A stretch of 64,000 nt of DNA from Lepiota brunneoincarnata (taxonomy: Eukaryota > Basidiomycota > Agaricomycetes > Agaricales > Agaricaceae). Below are positions 48,185-60,489 of the stretch, in pieces. The position numbers were made by a program, and so were the translations under genes. The notes below the pieces were generated by a model. That model did no database searches. It was given only the letters and a program-made list of their open reading frames with translations, and was not told the DNA's origin. Each line of letters opens with the position of its first letter. The first letter of the stretch is position 1. The DNA is taken from the NCBI GenBank assembly GCA_023014365.1, contig JAEBUN010000063.1, positions 1 through 64,000 on the forward strand, written 5' to 3'.

Positions 48185-49149
48185 GAAGCTGTCGACCATC
48201 CTTCATCCCCTTGAACATTAGCGTTAAACACACATTTTTTGTAAATGTCTTTCATTTGTTCTTGTGGACAATTCATCTGGCCGTATACTTCCTGTTTGAC
48301 ATGGGCTTATTCGACAGCAGATACTGGTTATTTACACGATTGCCACTCAAGAGGGCTGAACCGAACACTAAGCCAGCAATGTAATCGCACAATTCCCGTA
48401 ATGTCCATACTCATGGAATTCGGAGCCCTACTCAATAAAGCAGCTCGAGCTGGTTCACGCATTGGCACATCCCACTGCAAAGTAGCGTTAGAAGGGTCGT
48501 GGGTTTTGGAAACTCTGAAATCCGCAGGAGTACTGAGACGTACCTACTAACGAGTTGGCCAGTACTATACACACCAGCTGCTCGAGGACCTGACAACTAG
48601 AAGTCATGGCAGTTGCGCTGGTGACCCTGGCACTGACAAATTTGCGAATGGGCTGACGAGGGTTGTGTATATAGAAACCGTCGATCCCCATATCGGATCA
48701 TTTGGAACACCCGCCCGTTGTTAATGACGGACTGAGCCGGGGATCTGGCGAGGCATGAGCCAGATGCTGATTCTTGCATGAGGCGGACACGTGACAAAGT
48801 CACACCAGCTCATACGCGACATTTTACCTTTGTCTGTTACGTACCCTCCTCCCTCGCTTGCCAGCCTTCAATTTCGCGTGTATACCACGCAATATCTAGC
48901 GTCCTTTTTCAACTACTAGCCATACCTAATATCTCCAGCTTGACAAACACGTCACAAACTATGAGACCACCCTACAATGTGCCAGCCTTGACACGCGGTT
49001 TCCCAATCCTCTGGCTTCTCTGCGGCAGACCTGAGTCACATCTCAAACACACATTCTCGTGAATTCCGGAGTGTGGTCGCTTAGAGCTTCCGTTAGATGA
49101 AGGGGGTCAGGTAGATATAGAACGGCTCTTGTGTGGTAGTTTTATAAAT
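48185..49149. other. Intergenic stretch without a recognised gene
   Basis: Only short open frames (for example 48245-48550, 48778-49062 plus) and no motif recognised. Confidence 0.35.
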
Positions 49150-49560
49150 ATCAAGGTGAGAACCCGGACATCATACCCTGCACCTGGCCGCCCGAGGACC
49201 AACTGGTCGCAATCCTGCGTAGTGCTTCTGGTCTCTTCGTGATTGCATCTGTTGCAGTCAGATACGCCAGTGACCCTACCGCTGAAGTCGCAGGTCCGAT
49301 AGGAAAGCTGAATATTCTAATCGCCTATCTGGCTCACTCAGAGTGCGTTGGAGCAAAGAATCCCTCCGCCACCTTAGATCTCATATACTCTTTGATATAC
49401 CGAAAGAAGTGTTTCCAATCACTGGACGGATTCTGGCACATTTAGCATTCAGATTTTCGGCTGTTCAAGGCCGACCAGGCCTTGTCGACTCAAGGTATTT
49501 GCAACCTGCCAGACCAATACTTTTTTTCGCAAAAGTTAGACCTTCAAGTTCTCTGTACCA
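49150..49560 (+). pseudogene. Relic of a NACHT-type (STAND/NLR-like) protein
   Basis: The frame at about 49188-49410 reads LRSASGLFVIASVAVRYASD, closely matching the post-NACHT segment of fungal NLRs (family pattern AxGLFIxAxTVxRFIxDP), then NPSATLDLIYSLIY where the family has LDxLYxxIL. A second frame from about 49400 (ITGRILAHLAF) continues in the family order, so a frameshift lies near 49400. No P-loop or repeat domain is present nearby. This is a short, broken fragment. The match is by remembered family pattern. Confidence 0.5.
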
Positions 49561-49651
49561 GCAACCGTACTTGGTGCAATATGAGGAGTGCCTCGTTCCA
49601 ACCTTAAATAGTTGCTCAATAGACCAGCAACCTCTGCCGTCACAAGGGTGA

Positions 49652-50255
49652 GAGGCTGTAGCCTTCTCAACCCGGTATCAGAATGTTTTTGTTCGTTTGC
49701 ATGCCCTCTGGGAACAACACCTCGCCGTTTCATAAGTATCTTAATTGATCATTAGACTATCTCCGGTTTAGTCCTGAACTTTCTTTCTTACCACCTCCGG
49801 TACGCACCCCCCAGGTTAGAACCAAGCGACGCGAAACCCAACAGAATTTGGCGCGGGGGGTAACGACGAGATAGACGAAAGAGGAAATCATATGCCCCGG
49901 CGTCGATCTGGCGTTGATGCACTGGTGGATGTCCACCTTCAGTAGTAATAAGCGCAATTCCCAGACGGCGCACACAATGGCGGGCGGCCGTAGCCCCAGC
50001 CTTTTCTTTCTCGGTTCTCATGTGAAGCCGAAATGCGTTACGTTTTCTAGTACAGACATACTTGTAATGAATAGTGGCGTTGCTGCTAGGTTCTATGCTC
50101 GGAACCCAATTTTTTCTGACGTTCGACATGGTCCAGCCCGGTGACGCGTGGCTTTTTGTTGGGGGAGAGCCAGAACTATAAATTGGGCATTGATTGGCTC
50201 TCTACCGCTTGAGCACTTCACCTCGAACATTCTCCCCTCTATTCAAGCTATCGAA
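49652..50255. other. Stretch before the ribonuclease gene
   Basis: The minus-strand open frame 50129-49788 has no recognised family. The last ~100 bp should hold the promoter and 5' UTR of the gene at 50256. Nothing more is seen. Confidence 0.35.
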
Positions 50256-50867
50256 ATGCGTCGCTTCACAATTGCTTCTCTTGTTACTATGTGCCTCTTG
50301 TCCCAAGTTGCACAGGCTGTGCCCTCGGAACTTGCGTCACGACAGGTCGGATCCCGGCAATGCGTTTGTGGAGAAAACCCACGTGAGTCCTCTTGGCAAA
50401 TTGTTCTGGTGTCCGCGAAAGGCCCCTCATGGTTTTTTCTTTGTCCACAGCACGAACTATTCCCACAAACATGGTTTCGGGCGGCATCCTTCAGGGTAGA
50501 AGTGGGGGCGGCACGTCATCCTCCGGAAAGCATTACCCTGTTCAATTTCAAAACAAAGAAGTAGGATTAACCTCCCGACTCATGTAGCAACGGAATCTGG
50601 TGTGGACTGATATTGTCGTAGCATTTCCCTTTTGTTTGTCCAGGCCGTACCTGGCGGGAATACCCGATTTTCCCTGGCTCGGTGTTCAAGAGCGGATTTG
50701 CGGGTGAGGATAGAGTTGTCTTTGACGAGAAGGGCAACTTCTGCGGTACGTCCCTTGCGCTGAATCATAGCGGTAGTTAACTGAATATCTCCTCCCCAGC
50801 TTGCGTCACACATGAGGGCGCCCCGACCCCAGGTGGTTTCGAGCTATGTGCCTTCCAGCATATGTGA
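50256..50867 (+). CDS. Secreted guanyl-type ribonuclease of the RNase T1/N1 (Po1-like) family, catalytic His changed
   Basis: Four exons (50256-50382, 50451-50560, 50622-50745, 50800-50867) with GT-AG introns of 68, 61 and 54 nt give 142 residues. A signal peptide (MRRFTIASLVTMCLLSQVAQA) is clear. The mature part follows mushroom RNase Po1: an N-terminal CVC, YPVQFQNKE at the YPHxYxNxE position, then WREYPIFPGSVF (catalytic Glu58 of RNase T1), GEDRVVFD (Arg77) and CVTHEGAP (His92). The His40 position carries Val. T1-family enzymes cleave RNA after guanosine outside the cell. The missing His predicts low activity or a changed role. The cysteines expected for disulfides are kept. Confidence 0.8.
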
Positions 50868-53335
50868 ATAGGAGCAACCCGTACCCCCGTTGGAGCAGCG
50901 AATTAAAGCATATAGTATTATGTTGAACTTCCAGAGAAACGTAGTTCCAAGCAGCTGTTGATTCTCGTGCCAATGTATATGCTGACAGGTGGAGCAGAAG
51001 AATGCCCGGGGTGAAAGTCTGAAATCACAACTTGGTCCAGGAAAGCTGACCGTTGGGTTGGGTGCTTTTCTGTTCAGTGAGAGTATATGAGTTCTAATTT
51101 AGCGTCGCCATGCGACAGCATAAGGTTGGACATATTCACTACCTTTGTAAAGCTGTATGGTCTACGTTGCAGAAACGTGTGATCGGTTATATATGCAGTG
51201 TTGCCCGTTCTTACCTTCAACTCGAATTTCCACAATGTGTTCCCAGTTGCATTGATAATCAGTCGGAGCTTAAGTTTTTCAAGATGAACAACTTTAAACC
51301 ACACTTCATCGAGGTTGGCTGCTTGTCTAACCCAGTTGTCTTGCAAGACTTGCACTCAGACTCAGAAAACCATCTTCAAAGTAAGGCTGCCACTCTCGCA
51401 CGGATAGCCCTCTCTGCGCTACTCTGGGCCGAGGAGCACGAAGATGAAGAAACCAAAGAATGAGTACGAACTGTAGATGCCTGTGGCGGTCACTGTCTAT
51501 TTAAAAATGCTGATCAGGATTGTGCTGTCGAGTATGCCCACTATGTGCCGAAAAGTCTAGGAAACTAGGAGAGCTTGGTAAATGTCATATTTGTGCTGCT
51601 ACTCATAAGTCTGAAACGGCTTCCAGTTTACTAAACTCGAGTGGCATCGAAGAATAGAACATATCCTGGATACCCGATATAAAATCACTTCACATGTGGA
51701 ATATGGTGTCGGGGGGCAACTGACCTGGAGTGGGGTGGAGCAGCCTTGCCCGCCATGCAGAATGAGCCAGTGTGGATCCTCGTACCAGAAGAACATGATG
51801 TCCATTCCTTCTGTGGCACCAAGGTGATAGCGCATTGCAAGAGTTTTCCAACCTTTGAAGTACCTTAGCTTCATTGAATCCTATCTACATCTGTATTTAC
51901 GATACTTGACATAGGAAAAGTCATTCAAATACCGCCTTGGTCCGATCCCCGGCAGGATGGAACACTCGCCCGTCGTTCGTCAGCACACTCTTTCGACTCA
52001 GGAGATAACACCATCATCACGCTCCATGTTTGCTCATTTTAGAATCTACTTCTGTTAGCACGGCAGCTTCATCCCAAATCCACCATTTCCGAAACCGGCC
52101 GCAAAACAGACCCGATGCCCCCCCGCCATAATCCTTCCATTTTGTGACGGCGAATCCAATTCTGCAGAAAATTGCCACCATACGTTGTGAGGGAGGAAAC
52201 CCGCCTGCATGCAGAATCCGGCCTTGCACACATTTTTATTAGGTGTTTAAGTAGCACATTTGTACTTGAATACCCCAGCTCCTAACGACAAGGATGTCTC
52301 TGCTGCCATAAGACCGACGATAGGCTACAGCGTAACGGACTACAGTTTCTTGACCTACAGTTTCATTCTCTCAGTCTCTCTCTTTCACTCTCGTTCTCCA
52401 ACATACCGCATAGACCCGGCCTATCCCCGATGAGGCCATGAAAGACCAGGAGTTCAACCCACTGCCTCCACCTCTTCCATCTCCGAGCCACCAGAGTTCC
52501 TCTTACGACCATGCTCTCACCGGTGGCCCTCCGTAGACTTTACCACCCCAAGTCGTCACTTCCGCGACCACATGAACCTTTCAGCCTCCTGTTTGCAGTC
52601 GGGCCCATGTTTCAACATTGACATACCACAGACCCCTCCCCGGCACCCCCACTCCAGACCCGGTCAAGGTCCCTTCCCGTACCGTACACTTCACATGGCT
52701 CGCAGCATATACGGCACTGACTCGATCGGTGATCTGTTGCGCGGCTCCTATCACCCTTCTGTGTTCCCCCTGTACTGCTCCCGACTCGTTGGAAATACTC
52801 CTCACCTCCATGCCTGGTCGTTGCCCGACCCTACATTTCCCATCTGCGCCGAGCATCTCAGGGCACGGCATGGTGCTACATAAGAGTATCAAGTTCTCGT
52901 GCGCTGTTTCAGCCAGGTAGACTAAAAACCAAGTCCCAAGATCCTATGATCTACCTCTATCGGAGCCGAGCTCGACTAGGTGTATGTAGCATGTTATATG
53001 TGCTCCACAACACCGTGTTGTGACCGGGGGCGCTCGAATCGCATCACGTCGTCGGTCGCGACAGCCACATCACAAATAGGGTGCTCTTCTCTATCAAACT
53101 GGGTGAGTGTAACGTTTCCTCTTCTCTTGATCTTCTGCTGATCGTATGCCCGTTTCGGAGCTATTTGTTTCGATTCGTAGTATAAATTCGGGTGCTTGAG
53201 CACCTCGCTAGCAGTGGGTCGCCTCCCCTTTCGCTTTCTCTCTCTCTCGCAGCTTGCTCCTCGAACCCATTGTCTTGACTTGTTATCCCCTTATCACACA
53301 CACACTCTTTCTCTCGTTTGAGGGACTCGAGCCCC
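50868..53335. other. Stretch without a recognised gene
   Basis: Minus-strand frames 51355-51074 and 51874-51599 could be exons of one small gene but match no family I recognise. 52380-52920 is C-rich with overlapping frames on both strands. At 53063 a shortened copy of the TPR-CHAT upstream box (GCCACATCAC) occurs. Confidence 0.35.
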
Positions 53336-53369
53336 AGTGACTGTTCCGTCAGTCGCGCTCGTTTTACTT

Positions 53370-54500
53370 TTTTTTGTTGCGAGCGTACTTCGCGCTTTAC
53401 AGTACCCACAAACCAATGTTTCTCAAGAACTCTGCATTGCCTTCGAGCACCAGTTCAGGCGCACGGGGAGCCTGAATGACCTTAAGACAATCACGTACAC
53501 ACAGCAGGTGAAAGGATGTTCATCTGGGGGTGTCCTTCACGAGGGACGAGGACGCCTTGCAGGAGCACAAGTGAACAGAACCAACGTCTATTCGAGGGGG
53601 GTCCAAGGAACTCGACCCCTCTTGACTACTATATACATGAGGTAGCTGATTCTAATAGGTGTCACGTTGAGGAAGTGCGAACCCCGGTTTAAGCCAGGAC
53701 CGCGGGCTTACAGCAGGCATGGTGCTCATACCTAATAGTCATCACAATAAACTAGTATAGTTAACCAATCCCGAGAACGCTCTCCAGAGCCAGTTTCGAT
53801 GCACTGGAGTTTTGAGGAACCCCGAGGATGTAATCAACAAGCAACAGCAGGTGGTGTCCCTTGTGCCGGATGATCACCGTGATAAACCATCGCTGCTCAA
53901 CAATCTCGGTGATTCTTTGACGAATCAATTTTTGCGTACAAGTGTGCTGAGAAATCTCAGCGAGGCCATCAAGACTACACAACAGGCGGTTTTTGCTCGC
54001 TCCAGATGGTCGTACCGATAAAACAAGGCGGCTCAACTACCTAGGGAATTCCTTCACAAGGAGATTCAGGCATACAGGGATGTTGAGCGACCTCGAGGAA
54101 GCAATTGGAAACCATCGGCACGCAGTATTGGTCACCCCTGGTGATCACGCCAACAAACCAATGCAGCTCAACAACCTGGGGGTTTCTTTGGAGAGCTGTA
54201 ATTGGATGGACAGAGCAGCCGAATGACTTCGAGGAAGCAACTATACGCTGATACCAGCACGGTTCAACAGCCCCGGGTTCAGAATTCGGTTCGAACGAAC
54301 GGGGATGCTGTACTACTCTGAGGGGGCTATCGGGAATACACATCTGGCACTGTTCCTCGCCCTTGATGACCATGCCGATAAACCAACACGGCTCAGGAAC
54401 CTCAGAAATTCTTGGAGAATTAGTTTGGGCCCATAGGGATGTTAAGCGACCTCGATGAAGCGATGGACAATCAAGGGGGGGCAGTGTTGCTTAGTGACAA
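53370..54500 (+). pseudogene. Decayed TPR-CHAT paralogue (repeat region only)
   Basis: Repeat fragments follow in order but in changing frames: FEHQFRRTGSLNDLK (about 53440), VINKQQQVVSLVPDDHRDKP (53829-53890), LLNNLGDSLTNQFLRT (53893-53940) and LNYLGNSFTRRFRHTGMLSD (54030-54090). Weaker repeats continue to about 54500. Stops and frameshifts occur between repeats, and no CHAT domain follows. The upstream box is partly kept at 53063, so a whole gene with its promoter was probably once here. Confidence 0.8.
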
Positions 54501-55068
54501 TGATGTTAACCCATAAGCGATGATCGATGTTTCCTCATCGTTCACAACGATTCATCACTTCAGACGACGGTATCCACCTAGGACGATTGATGCTGAGGGT
54601 TATGCTAACATCTTGCAAGGCGTACCAAATTTCCTGGGACATCCGGCTAATAAAATATCCAAAGGATATGCTGCACAGACCTGGTACCATCGTTATCAAC
54701 CTGCGACCGCAGGCAGCGGGGAACCATGTGCCGGACCAGACCGCAACCCAAATAACACGAATATTGAGCAGCTCCAGGCAATGTCACTCGGAGCAGGGAC
54801 CCGTTGACTCTACACCGAATTACTAGGTGTTTAGTAAATAGCACGATTCCAGACAAACCAAAGCCATCCGTTCCGAGTGTTTTCAAGTCGTGGGCCTCAA
54901 TTTTGCCCTATCGCTTTTGTCAAGCCCTCCACACTGAATGGAGGTGGTATTCGTTTGTGATTTACATATGTACTGTCCAGGGCCAGTCCATCTACGAGCA
55001 TTCCATTGAGCGGTAAAATACGCCAGCGATGTACGCAGGACCAACCAGTCATGCAATTGAGGTTGGGC
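54501..55068. other. Stretch without a recognised gene
   Basis: Overlapping short plus frames (54520-54826) are not recognised. The rest is 3' flank of the glycosyltransferase. Confidence 0.35.
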
Positions 55069-56365
55069 TCAACTCTCCCGCCTACAACCTCCAGGAAGCA
55101 AAAAGCGAAACTTCTCCGCATTTTCAAGTACATATCGGGGAAGTCCAACCGCTGATTTCAGCCTGCACACACTTTCATCTGCGCTGAATCCGGAAGAGTT
55201 CAAACTGACTTACGGGTCAAGGTTCATTTGTGAGAACATGTCACGGTACTAGCATCCTTTCAGCGATCACACAACAATACAGGGAGAGTGCGCACGTTGT
55301 ATGCCTCCGGTAACATTCCAAAAATATCTTCTCCCTTACAAATAGTCGCCTGTATCTTGTTCGGGTCAAGGAGGTTAATTCGGCCCCCAATTCGGTCCGC
55401 ATGAGAGAAGCCTTTCATTTTGACAATATACTCAGGTAATGTTCGGAAGCAATAACTGCAGTGCCATCCAGAATCAGCGAGGACGCGTTCCGTGCTCTTT
55501 GAGTGGCGGTAGAAGCTGTTATCGTTCCATATGTGTGCACTAGCGCGCCAGCTGTCGAAGCCTAGAAACCATTCAAAGCTGCAGTGGACGTCGTGAGGAA
55601 GCACGTCAGAATGAAGATAGGATTTGGGTACCTGTACAGAAAGTTCCGCAGCTGGAGGTGTATTGATCTTCCAAAGTCGCAGGCTTTCAGCAGCTCTATG
55701 GTATAACGCGAGGGTATCTCATCCAAGTCAGACATCAGGACCAAGGTTTGTGATGAAGAGGGAAATGTCTTTATGCGCGCCCGTAGGAGTCTGGTCATGG
55801 TATCTCGGGTGTGTGCTTCTACGTCCCATGGTGACTGGCCTTTCATTAGTGCGTATCCGGGTAGACTGGGAAGATTCCGCTCAAATTCAATGCATTAAGA
55901 AATGGGGGGTGAAGGGACGCACAATTGATATACGATCTTGTGCTGAAACTTAGAAAACCTCGCGCTATTTTTGCGAAAATAAGTCTCCTTCCCCATCCCG
56001 GTAAATGTCGCATTTGACTCCACTATCAAGAAATAGTCTACGACCGGATCGAGCTCGTTGAGGCGTACCTCGAGCAAATCGAGCTCAGTGCTCATAAGCA
56101 CAGCATCTAAAACCTTCAAGTCGACCCCCGCCCTTCGCTTTGACCACCCATGTAGAAGGCATGTGTGGGCATCCAGACTCAAGCCTTCTGAATAGAAATG
56201 CGGAAGAACTTCCCTCGGTCCTGCATCACGATCCCATATTGGTCGACTGGCGTAAGATATGAGGTTGCGAATTTGGTATTGGTTTTGGAAGCCATAGAAG
56301 AGTGCGGTGGTGAATATGAGCAAGAACGGAATAAATGTGACGAGGCGGCGTCTGGCTGCCAACAT
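55069..56365 (-). CDS. GT17 family glycosyltransferase (beta-1,4-mannosyl-glycoprotein GlcNAc-transferase-like)
   Basis: Five exons on the minus strand (56365-55934, 55879-55632, 55578-55296, 55248-55214, 55162-55069) sum to 1092 nt, or 363 residues, in phase. The N-terminus ([26 protein letters not shown]) is a signal anchor, so the protein is a type II membrane protein, probably of the Golgi. Family motifs are [38 protein letters not shown]-like [21 protein letters not shown] (acidic DxDE), [11 protein letters not shown] and the C-terminal [11 protein letters not shown]. Human MGAT3 (bisecting GlcNAc) is the known member; the acceptor in fungi is not established. The first intron uses a GTATAT donor, chosen because it keeps the frame. 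It looks intact. Confidence 0.85.
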
Positions 56366-58405
56366 TGTGGATACTGTTGGAGGTCCAGTAGAATTCGACA
56401 CCTTGTGCAACGGGGTTGCGCAAGCACAGAGGGCGGTTGGTACCTGGTCAGTGTTCAGCTGCATCATCAAGCGCCAATGTCAGACAATAATAAGTGTAAA
56501 TAACCCCATCGCCAAGACCTCGATAATGGAAAAGGTAATTGTTATTGTGGGTCCAACCGGGCATGGTGTGACAATCACGTCTGAATAAGGTGAGGGGTTC
56601 AACCAGTTTCATAATTCTAGGTGCAGTGATCCCTTCACATTTCTTGAATGTGGTAGGGCTAGCTTACAGCTCAGGGGTGACAAGACCTGTATTCGGGTAG
56701 CTGCGTGACAGGTATTTAAGTCTTTACGTGTCCAAGTTGCGATGAGTACCGGAACTAAAAGGAGCGGTAATGTATGTAAAAAGTAAGTATTGGGTACAAG
56801 TTAGGGAATGAGAGCGAAATATCAACAGTACTAGAAAATTGCAACGTCCTCGCGTAGCCGAGGCGACACCCATACGATGTGCATGAAGAGGCGAACAAAA
56901 TGACGATAAGGCGGTGAACGTGTTTTGTTGTGTTTGTAGAGCTGCAGCATGAGCGGCAGTCTGTCACCGCCTCCTAGAATTATACCGCTGTCAACGTTCT
57001 GGGCCTAGTCGATGCGGATGGGGGCACTACCGCCGGAGTAAAATCGCAATGTGTCGCGCATTTCCTCGCCAGAGCCAGAGCCACGAATTGAAACAGCACC
57101 CTACACATCCAAAGCCGTTCGTGCTAACGGATATGCGCACACAGACGCACGGCTGTGACGTATCTCTCTGAGGCGAATTTTGGGCAGACGATACTGGTGA
57201 TATAGTGCTTTTGCCGGTTTTACAGCACCTTCTGATGTGCTCTCTGTGGAAACTGTGACTCCAACTTCGTTCGTTGTGCTGACTACTGTGCAGATACTAT
57301 AATATATACCAACTATGCGCACGCGGGGAAGGGGAAATATGTAAGAACCTTCCGTGCCCTAGAAAGCCGACACCCGCCACCTGCAGATCCACAGATTCAC
57401 AATCATCGACCGCATTAGGATGTCATCCAACGCACCGCAACTGAAAGAATCCTGCGCACAAAGCACACATTTGGCGTACACCCTGTACCTTTCCGTATGC
57501 CACCCCGCCGACACAAGTAATCGCTCTTGGCCCGAGGAATGGCTAATATAGTGTCTGATTCCTGCGTTCTGGAGGGGATAGACCACGGGATGCTTGAAAG
57601 GCAAGCTGGAGATGCCGTGGATAGGAAGAATGCGCAAAGATACGGCTCTATGCCATTTTTATCCCATTTTCGAGGATATGCGACACGTGCACGCTGAAAG
57701 AGAAGCTGGGATACACCCCACGGAGAAATTTGTAGTCAATCAATTACATTGCTGTTTTGGTGGATCAGCAATACGGTTCGGTAGAAGCCGTGAGTATCGT
57801 GCTCTGAAATGGCAGGCGTACAGTGTGAACAACACTACCAATGCGGGAGCAGTGAATGCTTTGGGATAATAGTGAACACTTGGGCTATGCCGACTGGAAC
57901 GGTACTTACCTGGGCTTCGAATGGCAGATGAATTGGCCCGGCTGCCTTTCGAAGCTTAAGCGCCTTCTTTATGCGTGGGAATGTTTCTTTACATTTCACC
58001 CTTCTGATTTCCTTATCCACATCGGGGCCAATAGCTCTTCATAGATTATTTTGATGTCCGACTTCCAGTCGGGCTGTCTGTGTAGTTTACCCCTGAAGAA
58101 AGCCACCGCTGCAGAGAGTGTGGGATAAAGTGAGCGGCACGCTCGCCACATGATGCGCGGAGAAGCACCGGCAGAGTAAGAGTCACTTATGGTTCGTTCC
58201 TCTCCCAACTTTGCGGGCGCATATTACTGGACCGGTACCTCAATCACCATGCGGGTTTATCACTTCTTCGATATTTCTTTCCACCAGGCACCTCCCAGCA
58301 TGAACCCTCAGCCCCAAGCACCCGACATCCTTAGCTCCTAGGGATTACAAGATTTGCAGAGCGACCGTTATAAGGCTTGGCGATATGCTAACCTGGTCAT
58401 AACCA
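56366..58405. other. Stretch between the glycosyltransferase and P450 genes
   Basis: Several frames of 60-95 residues on both strands (for example 57594-57869 plus, 57637-57359 minus) without a recognised family. The last ~200 bp contains the probable promoter of the P450. Confidence 0.35.
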
Positions 58406-60489
58406 ATGATCGCCCTCTCTCACCCAATCCTCCTTTACACAGGAGTGCTCGCTGCTGCTTGGTGGTTGTACTCCCGTGTCCAAGAACGTCGGAATAATCC
58501 CAACGGTTTGCCCCTTCCACCTGGGCCAAAGGGATACCCTATCATCGGGAACCTCCTCGACCTTCCACACACGAAATCCTGGCTTGTATACGATCAATGG
58601 GCCAAGATCTACGGTATTCCAATGCCAAGTTCCCTGCATATCTTGACTAAAAAAGGTGAACAGGGGATATGTTTTACTTCAATGTCCTGGGACAGCCATT
58701 TGTTGTCCTTGGATCGCCGGAGAGGACATATGACCTATTTGAACGACGCTCGTCCAACTATTCCGATCGTTCCCGTTTACCTATGCTCATGGAAATGTTG
58801 GTTCGCTTTTCCATTCGTATGATACGTGTGCTTACCGGAGATATTCTCAGGATGAAGATGACTTATAACATGGCGTTCATGCCGTATGGCTTATGGTGGC
58901 GCCGCCATCGCAGAGCATTTCATGACCACTTCCACCCAAACATTGTACACAAATATCACCCGGTTCAACTTAGTACAGCCCGTGGCTTCCTCCGCCGTCT
59001 TTTGAAAAACCCCGAAGATTTCATGCACCATATTCGTCAGTAGGTCATTTTTGCGCCGAGTCCCACTTCAACCGCCTCCCATTGGCCTAATATTGCCATC
59101 GATAGCTCATTCGCAGAAACAATTATGAAGATCACATACGGTATTACCATCCAAGAAGAGGACGATCCATATGTCAACGCAGCGGAAAAGGCACTCTCTG
59201 GACTCGCGGAGGCCGGTCACTATGGATCGTTCCTCGTCGACATTTTCCCAATTATGAAATACATACCAAGTTGGTTTCCCGGCGCAAATTGGAAGAGAAG
59301 AGCGGACAAATGGAATGAAGTGAATCGTGTGGTAGAGAACAGACCTTTCAATTTCGTTAGAGAGGAGATGGTAAGCCAGCCCTGTTACCAACTACATCGG
59401 CTTTAACTTGCTTATCGGCATGTGGACTGGTTTAGAAAGCGGGAACTGCGATGCCTTCCATTGCAACTTCTATGATCGAAAATTTGCCTGATGAAGGACA
59501 TCCTAGCCGTGCCGAGGAAGAGCAGATCATTCGGGAAACCTGTGCGGTGGCATTTGCGGGTGAGCGTTCATTCGGATGGCAGCAGGAGGGACAATCTCAA
59601 ACTTCTGATGTTCATACAGGCGGTGCGGACACGGTATGGCCTGGATACCCAGGACTTTATGACCCAGACTTACGCGTGCTGTGTTCAGACCGTCTCTGCA
59701 GTTCAATCGTTCTTTATGGCAATGTGTCTTTACCCGGACGTCCAGAAGAAAGCTCAAGCCGAACTCGACAACGTTCTCAAGGGTCGCTTGCCAGAATTCA
59801 ATGACAGACCAAACCTACCATATATCAACGCAATGGTTAAGGAGTCCATGAGATGGCAACAGGTGACCCCGCTAGGTACAGCGGCTCGTTTTGCGCAATG
59901 GTTGTTGACAATAATAGCACTAATCCATTCACAGCCGTTGGACATATGTGTACGGATGGCGATGAGTACAATGGCTACTACATTCCCAAAGGCACAATCG
60001 TGCTTGGCAATAGCTGGTATGAACTCTCTAAAAATTCCCCCTGATCATACGTTATACACGCCGCCAACGCAGGTCAATCCTTCACGACCCAGGAGTCTTC
60101 AAAGACCCACTGGAATTTAACCCTGATCGTTATCTCAAAGACGGGAATATCAATCCTGCGGTCCGTGATCCAAGTATAGCCGCCTTTGGGTTTGGTAGGA
60201 GAATTTGTCCTGGCAGATTCATGAGCGACAACTCCTTGTTCTCTGTCGTGTCGCATGTTCTGACCGTGTACAATATTCGGCCTGGATTGGATGAAAATGG
60301 GAAAGAGGTAAAGATCGTGCCCGACGTTACTGACGGACTGTTATCGTGAGTGTTACTAAATGTGGCTGATAATCGACTAACGATTTTGGTAATGTGTGGC
60401 ATAGGTATCCCAAGCCTTTCCCATGCAGGATTACCCCTCGATCGAGGCAAGCCGAAGAGCTGATCCACAACTCTGAGCTCATGGATTAA
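58406..60489 (+). CDS. Cytochrome P450 monooxygenase, intact (O-methylsterigmatocystin-oxidoreductase-like type)
   Basis: Ten exons (58406-58613, 58664-58796, 58851-59039, 59106-59370, 59436-59559, 59620-59633, 59689-59875, 59935-60016, 60073-60345, 60405-60489) sum to 1560 nt, or 519 residues, all in phase with GT-AG introns. The N-terminus is a membrane anchor followed by the proline hinge LPLPPGPKGYPIIGN. I-helix AGGADTT is built from three exons, including a 14-nt one. Then come the ExxR motif ESMR, NPDRY and the heme loop FGFGRRICPGR. It should be anchored in the ER and use electrons from P450 reductase; the substrate is unknown. It is paralogous to the broken P450 at 6097-11484, which shares the same exon borders and C-terminal RITPRSR. 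Confidence 0.92.
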
